NCBI RefSeq assembly: GCF_000763295.1
Contig: NZ_JRJE01000030.1
Span: 1-64,000 of the forward strand
Length of the DNA: 64,000 bases
Reading direction: 5' to 3'
DNA from: Thalassospira australica
GTDB taxonomy: Bacteria; Pseudomonadota; Alphaproteobacteria; Rhodospirillales; Thalassospiraceae
Shown here: positions 27,277-36,424 of the stretch, piece by piece
How the letters are laid out: each line of letters opens with the position of its first letter
How positions within the stretch are numbered: the stretch's first letter is position 1
Made by a program: the position numbers and the translations under genes
Notes under the pieces: model-generated
Told to the model about the DNA's origin: nothing
The model's database searches: none
What the model saw: the letters and a program-made list of their open reading frames with translations, nothing else

Positions 27277-28233
27277 ATGCAACCCCCTCAACACATTCCG
27301 GTTTCCAGCCCGGCGACCCTTGCCGATAACCCGTTTGATGATCTGGTTCCGGTTACCGCACAGGCGATGATGGATCGCTTCGATCATCCGCTGTCTGTTC
27401 AGAACTGGGTGATGAATGATCCGGGGCGGCGTGACCGATGCTATGCTGTTTTGTTGCTAAGTGGTCGGGCGCAAGTCGGTTTGCGTCAGGGTACGATTGA
27501 ATGCAAGGCGCCTGCGCTTGTCTGGTTGCCGCTTGGCGAAACCCGCCGGTTCAGTGTGACGGCGGGGGCAGAAGGGTATCTTCTGTCCGTGACGGATGAT
27601 CTGGTGGCACGCCATTGCGGCGACAGCGCAGGTGTTGCAGGTGGGGAATTGCCGCTGCGTTTTGCAGCAGACACTGTTCACAATGTGACCCCGGCCGAGC
27701 AAAGCGAAAATCTGTTTTTGCTGACACGCAGCTTTGAAGCAATCCGGGCAGAGTTGATGCAAAACGCGCTGGGGGCCAGTTTGGTTGTCGGGGCGCATCT
27801 GCAGATTATTCTGACACTGGTATTGCGTCTGGCCGAAGGCGTGATGGAACAGCGAGACAAACATGGTCCCGGTTCGATTACCTTTCAGCGGTTTTTACAG
27901 GTTCTTGAGCTTCATTTCCGTGAACATTGGAACATTGCCGATTATGCGACCGCGCTTGGGGTCAGTGAAAGGCGTTTGGGATCGGCTGTAATGCGTGCGA
28001 CCGGCAAGCCGCCCCTGACCGTTGTTCATGAACGTGTCCTGCGCGAAGCCTGCAGGCGTCTTGAACAATCACCGCTGGGGGTCGCGCAGGTTGCCTATGG
28101 CCTTGGCTTTCGGGACCCGGCCTATTTCAGCCGGTTCTTCAAGCGTTACATGGGGGAGGCACCCGGCGGGTATCGACGCCTGCGCCGTGCGGCGGAACGG
28201 GTACGCGACGATACGTTTGCCGCCTGGCCATAA
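27277..28233 (+). CDS. AraC-family transcriptional regulator
   Basis: A 318-residue protein with a cupin-like N-terminal sensing domain (AraC-binding-like, about 20-190) and a C-terminal double helix-turn-helix (about 205-305; HWNIADYATALGVSERRLGSAV and PLGVAQVAYGLGFRDPAYFSRFFKRYMGEAPGGYRR). Divergent orientation suggests it controls the liv-type/aldehyde dehydrogenase operon. The ATG at 27277 has AAGG seven bases upstream; the ATG at 27271 would have almost no spacing. Confidence 0.88.
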   Translation: MQPPQHIPVSSPATLADNPFDDLVPVTAQAMMDRFDHPLSVQNWVMNDPGRRDRCYAVLLLSGRAQVGLRQGTIECKAPALVWLPLGETRRFSVTAGAEGYLLSVTDDLVARHCGDSAGVAGGELPLRFAADTVHNVTPAEQSENLFLLTRSFEAIRAELMQNALGASLVVGAHLQIILTLVLRLAEGVMEQRDKHGPGSITFQRFLQVLELHFREHWNIADYATALGVSERRLGSAVMRATGKPPLTVVHERVLREACRRLEQSPLGVAQVAYGLGFRDPAYFSRFFKRYMGEAPGGYRRLRRAAERVRDDTFAAWP

Positions 28234-28410
28234 ACCTGAGTTCTGGCCCTGGGGCGCTTCTGCCTTGTTTCATATTAGGGCAAGATTGTCGCGAAAATGT
28301 ATCAGACGCTCACGCGGTGTTTATCGGCTGCGGCCATTGCGCTGCCTTTTTTTGATCTTAATTGTCACTTCTGATCATAATGACATCTATTTGCAGACAG
28401 GATCGATATT

Positions 28411-29250
28411 TTGCGAAAAGGCACAACCCTTATTCTTGGCTTGGTGGCCGTTCTTGTGCTGCCGTTCGGCATCAGCCTTGCGGAAGATCCGCCAAGTGAA
28501 AAGGCCAAGGATCGCTATACGTGGCGAACAGCCCCGCGCCATGCATCGGGTGTTGCCCCTGATCCCAAGGTGCATGCCGATCAGGCTATCGTCATGGTCA
28601 TGGCGGCCGATACGTTTGGCTGGCGTGGATATTTCGCCGTGCACCCGTGGATCATTTTCAAGCGTGCCGGTGAAACCAGCTATACCCGTTATGACGTTGT
28701 TGGCTGGGGTGGTGGCAACGTCGTGCGCCGGAACTATGCGCTTCCCGATGGATTGTGGTTCGGCTCAAGGCCAGAGGTTCTTGCAGATCATCGCGGCGCG
28801 GCGGCAAGTGCCCTGATTGATCAGGTCGAAGCCGCCATTCAAACCTATCCGTTCGCGCGCGAATACCGCAGCTATCCGGGGCCCAACAGCAATACCTTCA
28901 TTGCCCATATCGGGCGTGAGGTTCCCGCACTTGATCTTGATATGCCCGCCAACGCAATCGGCAAGGATTACCGCCCGATTACAAACCCGGTCGGCTTGTC
29001 ATCAAGCGGGCAGGGCGTGCAGGCCAACCTTTTGGGGGTGTTGGGGATGTCCGTCGGGCTGGAAGAGGGGATTGAGCTTAATCTTCTCGGGCTGAATTTC
29101 GGGATTGATTTCAATCGTCCCGCCCTTCGTTTGCCGTCAGTCGGCCGGCTTGGCATGGATAGTGTCGAGCAGGTCACGGCCAAAGATTTGGCAAATGATA
29201 ATGCCGCCAAGGCCGAAAGTGCAGAGGCCAAACTTAAACCAAGCAGCTAA
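28411..29250 (+). CDS. DUF3750 domain protein, exported
   Basis: A 279-residue protein with an N-terminal signal peptide (LILGLVAVLVLPFGISLA). The body (HPWIIFKRAGETSYTRYDVVGWGG, PGPNSNTFIAHIGREVPALDLDMPANAIGKDY) matches what I know as DUF3750, a proteobacterial family of unknown function with a conserved NSNTF motif that resembles papain-like NlpC/permuted-CHAP or lipid-acting folds; no catalytic claim is made. The start is TTG at 28411 with AGG ten bases upstream; no ATG is available in the signal peptide. Confidence 0.72.
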   Translation: MRKGTTLILGLVAVLVLPFGISLAEDPPSEKAKDRYTWRTAPRHASGVAPDPKVHADQAIVMVMAADTFGWRGYFAVHPWIIFKRAGETSYTRYDVVGWGGGNVVRRNYALPDGLWFGSRPEVLADHRGAAASALIDQVEAAIQTYPFAREYRSYPGPNSNTFIAHIGREVPALDLDMPANAIGKDYRPITNPVGLSSSGQGVQANLLGVLGMSVGLEEGIELNLLGLNFGIDFNRPALRLPSVGRLGMDSVEQVTAKDLANDNAAKAESAEAKLKPSS

Positions 29251-29290
29251 ACAGATTGCCTGTTGTTCCGGTCTTGTCGTTAAAACAAGA

Positions 29291-29316
29291 AAACGCCACC
29301 GCGAAAGGTGGCGTTT
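29291..29316. terminator. Bidirectional terminator
   Basis: AAACGCCACC and GGTGGCGTTT form a 10-bp stem with a six-base loop and A/T flanks, between the converging DUF3750 and COG0523 genes. Confidence 0.9.
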
Positions 29317-29335
29317 TTGTTTTGGGATATCTTGA

Positions 29336-30547
29336 TCAGGCTGCCTGTCCCCATAGCGGAAACGGATCGGCAAGATTGGCATAACGTTCAGGATCGAAGC
29401 GCACCGCAAGGGCGTCGTCATCATCGATCAGGCAGTCCGAAAGCCGCGCGCGAAGGGCGGCCTCGTTAATATCCTGACCGATAAAAACGATTTCCTGACG
29501 ACGGTCGGCAAAGACCGGGTCCCATTTTGACAGAACCATATCGCGCCACGCCGGATTGTCAGGCCATTGTTCGCGCGGAACCGCGCACCACCAGGTGCCA
29601 AGCGCCTCGGTCTTGACCGCCGCACCCGCCTGACTGATTTCCCCGACCCAGTTTGGACGGGTCGCCAGCCAGAAATGCCCCTTTGCGCGCAGAACACCGG
29701 GCCATTCGCTATTGATGAAGGCATGAAAACGTTCCGGATGAAATGGCAGGGAGGTCCGGAAAGTAAAGCTTTTGATGCCGTATTCCTCGGTTTCGGGCAC
29801 ATGATCGGCAAAACCATAAAGCTCTTTGGCCCACAACGGATGATTTTGGGCGCGTTCAAAATCAAAACGACCGGTATTAAGGATTTGGTCGGGCGCAACG
29901 ACACTGTTGCTGGTTTCGATCACTTCGGCATCGGTGTTAAGCGCCTTGATAATCGCCAGGACGGATTTGCGTTCGTCATCAGAAATCAGATCAAGTTTAT
30001 TCATCACAATGACATCGGCGAACTCGATCTGATCGACCAGTAAATCGACGATGCTGCGATTATCCGCATTCCCCAGGCTTTCGCCCCGGTCTGTCAACAT
30101 GTCGGTAGAGCTGTAATCGGCAATCATCCGTGCGGCATCCACCATGGTGACCATGGTGTCGAGTTGGGCAATATCGCCAAGCGACTGACCATTTTCATCA
30201 CGAAAATCAAAGGTGGCCGCAACAGGAAGCGGTTCGGATATGCCGGTCGATTCAATCAGAAGGTAATCAAAACGATTCTGCTCGGCCAGACGGCGGACCT
30301 CGGCCAGAAGGTCATCACGCAGTGTGCAGCAGATGCAGCCATTGGTCATTTCAACCAGTTTTTCATCGGTTTGGGAAAGCGCTGACCCGCCATTTCGTAC
30401 AAGGTCTGCGTCGATATTGACCTCGCTCATATCATTGACGATCACTGCAACCCGCAATCCGCGCTGGTTGTTCAGGATATGGTTCAAAAGGGTGGTCTTG
30501 CCCGCGCCAAGAAAGCCGGACAGAACAGTAACGGGAAGACGCTTCAT
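29336..30547 (-). CDS. COG0523 GTPase, probable zinc chaperone (ZigA/YciC type)
   Basis: A 403-residue CobW/COG0523 protein: Walker [16 protein letters not shown] at the N-terminus, the metal motif GCICC ([13 protein letters not shown]) and a C-terminal CobW domain (from about 270). Family members under Zur control are thought to feed zinc to essential enzymes when zinc is scarce. The start at 30547 ([11 protein letters not shown]) follows from the Walker A position; the frame to 30598 runs through the Zur-like operator. The promoter region holds a 45-bp near-perfect palindrome. Confidence 0.9.
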   Translation of the reverse strand: MKRLPVTVLSGFLGAGKTTLLNHILNNQRGLRVAVIVNDMSEVNIDADLVRNGGSALSQTDEKLVEMTNGCICCTLRDDLLAEVRRLAEQNRFDYLLIESTGISEPLPVAATFDFRDENGQSLGDIAQLDTMVTMVDAARMIADYSSTDMLTDRGESLGNADNRSIVDLLVDQIEFADVIVMNKLDLISDDERKSVLAIIKALNTDAEVIETSNSVVAPDQILNTGRFDFERAQNHPLWAKELYGFADHVPETEEYGIKSFTFRTSLPFHPERFHAFINSEWPGVLRAKGHFWLATRPNWVGEISQAGAAVKTEALGTWWCAVPREQWPDNPAWRDMVLSKWDPVFADRRQEIVFIGQDINEAALRARLSDCLIDDDDALAVRFDPERYANLADPFPLWGQAA

Positions 30548-30567
30548 CAATCGACCTCTGCTAACTA

Positions 30568-30612
30568 CAACGATAAATGTAATGTTATAACGTAACATTA
30601 CATTTATCGTTG
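30568..30612. promoter_or_regulatory. Extended Zur-box-like palindrome
   Basis: Two perfectly complementary 20-base arms (30568-30587 and 30593-30612) flank the five-base centre TAACG. The core ATGTTATAACGTAACAT matches the known proteobacterial Zur box (a palindrome around ATGTTATA...TATAACAT). It begins 21 bp upstream of the COG0523 start. The arms are much longer than a single Zur dimer site needs. Confidence 0.8.
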
Positions 30613-30667
30613 GGACGAGATGAACGCAAACAAAAACTGTCTACCGGCGATGGTTGCGGGGGCGGTC

Positions 30668-31183
30668 TTAGCCATTCAGGTGCCAGATGGCCGCATTCAG
30701 AAGGCAGGCAAAGCCGACCCATGCGACATATGGCAGCAACAGCACTCCGGCGAGGCGATCCAACCGGAAGAAGACGATGGTGTTGATCACAATCAAAGTC
30801 AGCAGGGCGATGATATTTATCAGCCCGAGTATCGGCGATTGCGCGCCAAAGAACAGGAACGACCACAAAAGGTTCAGGGCCAGTTGCGCGCCATAGATCG
30901 CAAATGGACCCTTGGCATTTTTAAGTCCGCGTTTAAGCCAGACGCGCCAGCCGCTAAAGGCGATCATGAAATAGATCGCCGTCCAGACCGGGGCAAATAA
31001 CCAGTTGGGCGGATTGAAGAACGGCTTTTCCAGTGTGGCGTACCAGTCATTGACACTGGTCGCCGTAACCGCACCGCCAAACGCCGATATGCTCAGGCAC
31101 AAGACAATAAAGGCAATCAGCGCGAAAACACGGGTGCGGTGGTTTGTTTTTGGCGGGGTAAAGTCGTTGGTGCTGTTTATCAT
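30668..31183 (-). CDS. tspO: TspO/MBR family tryptophan-rich sensory protein
   Basis: A 171-residue membrane protein with five hydrophobic segments and the TspO hallmarks: LEKPFFNPPNWLFAPVWTAIYFMIAFSGWRVW and the LNLLWSFLFFG segment. TspO binds tetrapyrroles and cholesterol-like ligands and affects porphyrin export and oxidative stress responses. The frame extends to 31243, but that would overlap the upstream hydrolase gene; the ATG at 31183 gives the usual size. It lies 22 bp downstream of the hydrolase gene. Confidence 0.9.
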   Translation of the reverse strand: MINSTNDFTPPKTNHRTRVFALIAFIVLCLSISAFGGAVTATSVNDWYATLEKPFFNPPNWLFAPVWTAIYFMIAFSGWRVWLKRGLKNAKGPFAIYGAQLALNLLWSFLFFGAQSPILGLINIIALLTLIVINTIVFFRLDRLAGVLLLPYVAWVGFACLLNAAIWHLNG

Positions 31184-31205
31184 GGCGAAATTAAATCCCG
31201 GGCGA

Positions 31206-32372
31206 TCATTTGGTGACGTCTTCGATGCTGTCGATAAGCGCATCGAAATAGGGGTTCCAGGTCAGTCGCCCGTGATATTTACCCGGTTCGCTATAGCCCC
31301 AGCTGCTGCGCCAGATTGTTGATAGATCATTGGGAAGTGTTACGTCTTCCTGACCGTTTTCAACAAACACAAAGCTTCCCTTCTCACCGTAATATGGGTT
31401 GTCGGGCGAAAACAGTACGCTCAGATGTGAGAAATTGCTGATTTGCTGATCGGGAAGGTTGCTGTTGCGGGTTTCAACCCTTGGATCGCTACTCGGTGCT
31501 TTGGTGTCATCATACCAGACAAAACGGGACACGGGATTGGGAAACCTGGTTTCAAAGGAACGGAGCGTTTCGATCGGATCAAGGACACTGTCATCAGCGC
31601 TCATGGTGATCAGGGCAGGGCGATCAAAAGGTTGGGTATCAAGGCTGTCGCGGGCATCGCTGACGCTGCGGTAATAAAGTTCGGATGCCTTGGTCGATAG
31701 TGACTGGTAGTTGATGACATTGACCTCGGGATCAACATCAATCCAGTCCCACAGATGTTTGACCACCGGGGCAAGGAACAGCAGATCGCTGTCAGGTTCA
31801 ATGCCCGGCGAAAACAGCAACAATCCGGCAATTTCGGGGTTTTGGGCCGCATAGCTGGTGACAAGGTTGCCACCGGTGGAAAAACCACCCAGCCAGACTT
31901 CGTCTACTTCGCGTTCCAGAAGGGCGACCTGATGGGCAACAGATCGCTTCCAGTCGGCATAGTCGGGCAGGTTAAGGTCCGCTGGCCGTGTTCCGTGACC
32001 GGGCAACAACATCGAACGCGCAAGCCAGCCATTTTTGGCCATTTCGGTTGCAATATCATGGAAATACCAAGGACTTGATCCAAGACCATGGACAAGCAAC
32101 ACACCACGCGACGGTTCATCATCGGTGGCGGTTTTGGGCCGGACCTCAAACGGACTGTTGCGCGTGATTTCCATTTCATGATCATCGGTCAGAAATACCC
32201 GATGGGTCGCAATCCAGTCGCGGGTTTCTGATACGTAATCATCAAACTGGTCCTGCATGTAGGGCGGGATGTCTGGTGATTGCTGATAAAGCGCGTTCTC
32301 GGGCGGAAACGCACAAGCAACCAAGGTAATCGCGGGGACAAGGGCCAACAGGGTGGTGCGTAACGGACGCAT
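31206..32372 (-). CDS. Alpha/beta hydrolase lipoprotein
   Basis: This 388-residue protein has a lipoprotein signal peptide (lipobox LVAC, Cys20), so it should be anchored to a membrane facing the periplasm. The hydrolase fold shows LLVHGLGSSPWYFHDIA, nucleophile elbow GGFSTGG and the SADDSVLDP acid region, with the His near NFSHLSVL. It resembles monoacylglycerol lipase/carboxylesterase-type hydrolases; the substrate is unknown. The start at 32372 has AAGGAG seven bases upstream. Confidence 0.85.
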   Translation of the reverse strand: MRPLRTTLLALVPAITLVACAFPPENALYQQSPDIPPYMQDQFDDYVSETRDWIATHRVFLTDDHEMEITRNSPFEVRPKTATDDEPSRGVLLVHGLGSSPWYFHDIATEMAKNGWLARSMLLPGHGTRPADLNLPDYADWKRSVAHQVALLEREVDEVWLGGFSTGGNLVTSYAAQNPEIAGLLLFSPGIEPDSDLLFLAPVVKHLWDWIDVDPEVNVINYQSLSTKASELYYRSVSDARDSLDTQPFDRPALITMSADDSVLDPIETLRSFETRFPNPVSRFVWYDDTKAPSSDPRVETRNSNLPDQQISNFSHLSVLFSPDNPYYGEKGSFVFVENGQEDVTLPNDLSTIWRSSWGYSEPGKYHGRLTWNPYFDALIDSIEDVTK

Positions 32373-32555
32373 GCAATCTCCTTTGGCCTGGGCCAAGCGG
32401 GGCGTGATCAGGATTAGATGGATGTAAATACCTGAAATGGTTACGTCAAATCCGAACTCAGCGATCACATTGTCGAGTTTAAATTCTGAAGCAGCGGGAA
32501 AACATAATGCTGCCCTGCATTCAACAAACGCAGGGCAGCATGGGAAGGTTCAAGA

Positions 32556-33254
32556 TCAGTTGCCGTTTTTGGCGGTCTGACCAAACAGTATTTTTTTACC
32601 TTCCTCGGTAACGGCCGGACGTGACGTGTATGGTTCGGCTGCCTTGTAGGCTGCTACCGTGGCCGGTCGGGACTTGATGGTTTCAAACCAGCGTTTCAGG
32701 TTCGGGAACTCATTGAGGTCCTGTTGTTGTTTTTCGTGGCTGACAACCCACGGATAGGACGCCATATCGGCAATGGTGTAGGCATCACCGGCAATGAAGT
32801 CACGGCCTTCAAGGCGCTTGTTGAGCACGCCATAAAGACGGTTGGTTTCGTTGACGTACCGGGTGATGGCATAGGGAATTTTTTCCGGAGCATAGGTGCC
32901 GAAATGATGGTTCTGACCGGCCATCGGACCAAGACCGCCCATCTGCCAGAACAGCCATTCCATCACCGTTTTCTTGGCACGCACATCAGTCGGCAGGAAC
33001 TTGCCGGTTTTCTCTGCGAGATATTGCAAGATCGCACCGGATTCAAAAACGGTGATGGCATCGCCGCCATCCGCAGGGGCATGGTCAATGATCGCGGGCA
33101 TCCGGTTATTGGGCGAGAAGGCAAGGAAGTCCGGCTTGAACTGGTCACCCGCACTGATGTCGACCGGGAAGATTTTATAATCCAGTCCGGTTTCTTCGAG
33201 AAACAGCGTGATTTTATGACCGTTGGGGGTGGGCCAGTAGTAAAGATCAATCAT
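32556..33254 (-). CDS. Glutathione S-transferase (YghU/Ure2p-like)
   Basis: A 232-residue GST with a thioredoxin-fold N-terminal domain (MIDLYYWPTPNGHKITLFLEETGLDYKI) and an all-helical C-terminal domain. The sequence style is that of the disulfide-bond oxidoreductase-like GSTs (YfcG/YghU/Ure2p). The start at 33254 has AAGGAG ten bases upstream. It is transcribed divergently from a second GST, and its promoter contains the element shared with the peroxiredoxin-like gene at 43793-44350. Confidence 0.9.
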   Translation of the reverse strand: MIDLYYWPTPNGHKITLFLEETGLDYKIFPVDISAGDQFKPDFLAFSPNNRMPAIIDHAPADGGDAITVFESGAILQYLAEKTGKFLPTDVRAKKTVMEWLFWQMGGLGPMAGQNHHFGTYAPEKIPYAITRYVNETNRLYGVLNKRLEGRDFIAGDAYTIADMASYPWVVSHEKQQQDLNEFPNLKRWFETIKSRPATVAAYKAAEPYTSRPAVTEEGKKILFGQTAKNGN

Positions 33255-33336
33255 GGACCAAGGGCTCCTTAATGCTTTTTGATGGCGATTTCGATAATCG
33301 AAGCTTGCCAATTGACGCGTTATCGGTCAATTTAAA

Positions 33337-33361
33337 ACGATCATTCCAAAATGCAATAGCA
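33337..33361 (-). promoter_or_regulatory. Shared operator element, copy 1 (GST promoter)
   Basis: GATCATTCCAAAATGCAATA begins the element, which runs from 33339 to 33361 and matches 21 of 23 bases at 44400-44422. On the minus strand TTGCAT (33351-33356) and TAAATT (33329-33334) make a -35/-10 pair with a 16-bp spacer, so the element fills the spacer of the GST promoter. Confidence 0.65.
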
Positions 33362-33406
33362 GGTCACGCTTTTGTGTAAGCCTGATGGCCTGTAAGGAGA
33401 TGCACC

Positions 33407-34099
33407 ATGATCCGTTTTTACTTCCACCCCACGCCAAACCCGCAGAAAATCTCGATGATGCTTGAGGCGTCCGGCCTTGACTACGAAGTCGTGCCTGTTG
33501 ATAGCCGTAAGGGCGAGCAGCATGATCCGAAATTCCGTTTGATCAATCCGAATGGAAAACTGCCAGCCATCGTTGATACGGACGGTCCAGGTGGCAAAGA
33601 AGTACGCGTGTTTGATTCCAACGCGATCCTGCTGTATCTCGCAGAAAAATCCGGCAAGTTCTTGGGAAAAGCAGAAGACCGTGGCGAGTTCCTGTCGTGG
33701 TTGATGTTTGTTGCAACCGGGATTGGTCCTTATTCAGGGCAGGCCGTGCATTTCCAGCATGTGGCACCAGACGGCAACGACTATGGCAAACGGCGTTATA
33801 GCAACGAAGCTGCCCGTCATTATCAGGTGCTTGAAGACCATATGGAAGGTCGCGCCTTTATCGTCGGTGACGAGTTGACGATTGTTGATATTTCAGCCTG
33901 GGGCTGGATCGACAAGGCTCCGTTCGTGCACAAGAACCCGGATGTCTGGGACAAATATCCCAACATCAAACGCTGGTTCGATGCAGTCAATGCTCTGCCT
34001 GCTGCCAACAGTGCCCGTGAAGTCGGCAAAGACCACGCATTCAAAACCGAAATGGACGAAGACGCCAAACGCGCAATGTTCCCGTCCAATTACGCCTAA
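33407..34099 (+). CDS. Glutathione S-transferase
   Basis: A 230-residue GST. The N-terminal domain (MIRFYFHPTPNPQKISMMLEASGLDYEVVPVD, then NPNGKLPAIVD and the DSNAILLYLAEK glutathione-contact motif) and the helical C-terminal domain are complete. AAGGAG lies seven bases before ATG. It resembles the divergently transcribed GST at 32556-33254, so the pair probably arose by duplication and may share control. Confidence 0.92.
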   Translation: MIRFYFHPTPNPQKISMMLEASGLDYEVVPVDSRKGEQHDPKFRLINPNGKLPAIVDTDGPGGKEVRVFDSNAILLYLAEKSGKFLGKAEDRGEFLSWLMFVATGIGPYSGQAVHFQHVAPDGNDYGKRRYSNEAARHYQVLEDHMEGRAFIVGDELTIVDISAWGWIDKAPFVHKNPDVWDKYPNIKRWFDAVNALPAANSAREVGKDHAFKTEMDEDAKRAMFPSNYA

Positions 34100-34221
34100 G
34101 GGAGGCGGCAACCTCATTCGGAAGTTCGATCTTGCTTCTGGTGCTCTTATAGAGTGCAATGGCTGTTGGGGGAGACAACCATAAAAAGCAGTAAGCGAAA
34201 CTTTTGAATGAGGTTGTCTGC

Positions 34222-34548
34222 ATGAACGAGCTTGAAGTTAGTGACGGCAAGGTCGTAAGAATTTGGTGGTTGTTGACTTGGCGGTTTAACGCCGGAGCGT
34301 TTGTTGGCTGGGCCGTGCTGGCAGCGCTTCTGGGGTTTCTGACCGAATTTATGAATTTATCGCTTGGGCGTGTCATTCTTGACCCTCAGTTTGTTGTTTG
34401 GCTGGGGAGCGCACTTTGGTCATTCTTCTGGTTCTTCATCGTGATTAGGATGATGCTCAAGAAGAGGTATAACGGTTTTCGATTGGCCATTATTGCCGAT
34501 GAGCCCGCGACGGCAGAGCAACCGGAAGCGTCACAGGGGCAACCATAA
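34222..34548 (+). CDS. Small membrane protein of unknown function
   Basis: A 108-residue protein with two predicted membrane segments (about 22-42 and 60-80) and a short acidic/polar C-terminal tail. I do not recognise a family. The ATG at 34222 has GAGG eight bases upstream; a TTG at 34204 is a weaker option. The strong terminator just after it supports a real transcript. Confidence 0.6.
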   Translation: MNELEVSDGKVVRIWWLLTWRFNAGAFVGWAVLAALLGFLTEFMNLSLGRVILDPQFVVWLGSALWSFFWFFIVIRMMLKKRYNGFRLAIIADEPATAEQPEASQGQP

Positions 34549-34587
34549 TCAATAGTTGGTTCTGACTGTGACGCGGTCCAGAAACAA

Positions 34588-34618
34588 AAACACCCCGGCT
34601 GATATGGCCGGGGTGTTT
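34588..34618. terminator. Bidirectional terminator
   Basis: AAACACCCCGGC and GCCGGGGTGTTT form a 12-bp stem with flanking A and T runs between converging genes. Its stem is almost the same as that of the terminator at 9270-9304. Confidence 0.9.
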
Positions 34619-34642
34619 TTTATTCAGGTTGGTCGTTGGCAA

Positions 34643-35983
34643 TCAGTCGCTGGTTCTTGCGCCAAATTGCTTGTTGAACTGCAGCACCAGCAAGGTGACA
34701 ACGGCCCCGGAAAGCAAGTACGCACCAACGCCCGGAAGACCGAACTTATCGCAAAGATACAGCGCAATCAGCGGTGCGAAACCGGCACCAAGCAACCATG
34801 CAAGGTCAGACGTCAAAGCCGATCCGGTATAGCGGTACTCGCGTTTGAAGTTCGATGCCAGCGTACCGGCCGCCTGACCAAAGCACAGGCCCAGCACGGC
34901 AAAGCCACCCAGAACAATCATGCCTTCATTGATGATGTTATAGGTGTATAGAAGCGGGGTCAGAACCGCACCCAGCAGAATGATTCCGGCACTATAGCCA
35001 AGCAAACGGCGACGGCCGAGCTGATCGGCAATGAAGCCCGATGCGATAATGCCAAAGGCGCACAAAACTGCACCGACACCCTGTGTCAACAGGAACTGGC
35101 CCGGATTGCCGTTGGCATAAAGGTAAACCCAGCTGAGCGCAAAGACGGTGACCAGATGGAACAGCGCGTAGCTGACCATCGGAACCAGCGCGCCTAGCAC
35201 AACGGTGCGGCCATTGTGTTTGAGCGTGTCCATGACCCGTGCTGCTTCAAGTTCATTCTTTTCAAGCAGATGGCCAAATTCTGATGTTGCCACCAGACGC
35301 AGGCGGGCAAACAGCGCAACCACGTTAATCGCAAAGGCAACAAAGAACGCATAGCGCCAGCCAAAGGCAAGGAAGTCATCCGCATGCAGCGTGAGGATCA
35401 GATAGGCAAACAGCGAGGACGCCAGCATAAAGCCAAGCGGTGCGCCCAACTGCGGGATCATCGCGTACCAGCCCTTGCGGTTATCCGGCGCGTTAAGTGC
35501 CAGCAAGGAGGAAAGGCCATCCCAGGCACCACCCCATGCCAAACCCTGCAGGAAGCGGAAGGCACACAACAGGTAAATGGCAAGAACGCCAGCGGACTCA
35601 AAGCTTGGCAGGAAGGCCATCGCGGCGGTGGAACCGCCAAGCAGGAACATGGCAATCGTCAGCTTTACACCGCGCCCGTGTGCACGGTCGACTGTCATAA
35701 AGACAAGCGACCCGACAGGGCGGGCGATAAAGGCCAAGGAGAAAATGGCAAAGGAATACATCGTTCCCACCAATGCGGTTTCACCCGGAAACAGCAATTG
35801 CGGGAAGACCAGCACCGATGCGATGCAATAGACGAAAAAGTCAAAAAATTCTGATGTCCGGCCAATAATCACGCCAAGCGCGATTTGTCCCGGATCGTTG
35901 GTGGCGTCGGCATTGTGATGCCGTGCGTCGCGTTCCAAACCCGAAGAGGTGGCGGTCGCGTAGTTTTCTGTCGTTTGGTTCAC
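34643..35983 (-). CDS. MFS transporter, metabolite:H+ symporter type
   Basis: A 446-residue, 12-helix MFS protein. Features such as GRTSEFFDFFVYCIASVLVFPQLLFP and FIARPVGSLVFMTVDRAHGRGVKLTIAMFLLGGST resemble the metabolite:H+ symporter (ProP/ShiA) subfamily for organic acids or osmolytes. The substrate cannot be assigned. It has no partner gene next to it and is divergent from cyoA across 441 bp. Confidence 0.86.
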   Translation of the reverse strand: MNQTTENYATATSSGLERDARHHNADATNDPGQIALGVIIGRTSEFFDFFVYCIASVLVFPQLLFPGETALVGTMYSFAIFSLAFIARPVGSLVFMTVDRAHGRGVKLTIAMFLLGGSTAAMAFLPSFESAGVLAIYLLCAFRFLQGLAWGGAWDGLSSLLALNAPDNRKGWYAMIPQLGAPLGFMLASSLFAYLILTLHADDFLAFGWRYAFFVAFAINVVALFARLRLVATSEFGHLLEKNELEAARVMDTLKHNGRTVVLGALVPMVSYALFHLVTVFALSWVYLYANGNPGQFLLTQGVGAVLCAFGIIASGFIADQLGRRRLLGYSAGIILLGAVLTPLLYTYNIINEGMIVLGGFAVLGLCFGQAAGTLASNFKREYRYTGSALTSDLAWLLGAGFAPLIALYLCDKFGLPGVGAYLLSGAVVTLLVLQFNKQFGARTSD

Positions 35984-36424
35984 GCCGTTCTCCCTAATTC
36001 ACTTGTCGGACCTTTTGGGTCCTCACTGCTTTTGATTGGATCACAAATCCGGTTCGAAGAACGATACGACTTTGGATCGAGTCTGATTATAAACATGTGA
36101 ATTGCGAACGTCAGTGTCAATTATCGTTCTGCAGCGCACAACGTTAAGTTTACATTGGGATGATAATTATCATTAAGACCCTGCTATGCGCGGCGGTTAC
36201 CTTGACATTGCTGCATTGCAGCTATAGCAATTCCCGCGAATTTCCGATTTGGCATTTTTTTGAAAAAAAATTGCTTTCTTTGTGCCCTTTCCGTGGATGT
36301 CTGGAATTTTAATTCCTATATGCGGGTGCGGCGGGGTACGACGCGTGGCGATCTTTGGTGGGTCGCTGTGCGGCTCGCAGGCATATGGTTGTCTGTGAGA
36401 ACATCTTCCAGTGACTGAGGAAGT
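35984..36424. other. Gene-free stretch upstream of cyoA
   Basis: This 441-bp divergent region contains the perfect palindrome ATGATAATTATCAT at 36160-36173, a widely spaced inverted pair AGAACGATA (36058-36066)/TATCGTTCT (36122-36130), and an AT-rich stretch at 36240-36290. No credible gene was seen. Confidence 0.55.
36160..36173. promoter_or_regulatory. Fur-like palindrome upstream of cyoABCD
   Basis: ATGATAATTATCAT is a perfect 14-bp palindrome built from GATAAT/ATTATC half-sites like those of the Fur box. It lies 250 bp upstream of cyoA and about 175 bp upstream of the divergent MFS gene. Confidence 0.4.

Noticed and set aside
28022-28816. Plus-strand frame of 264 codons spanning the end of the AraC gene and the start of the DUF3750 gene
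   Set aside because: It runs across two well-supported genes in another frame and has no recognisable domain.
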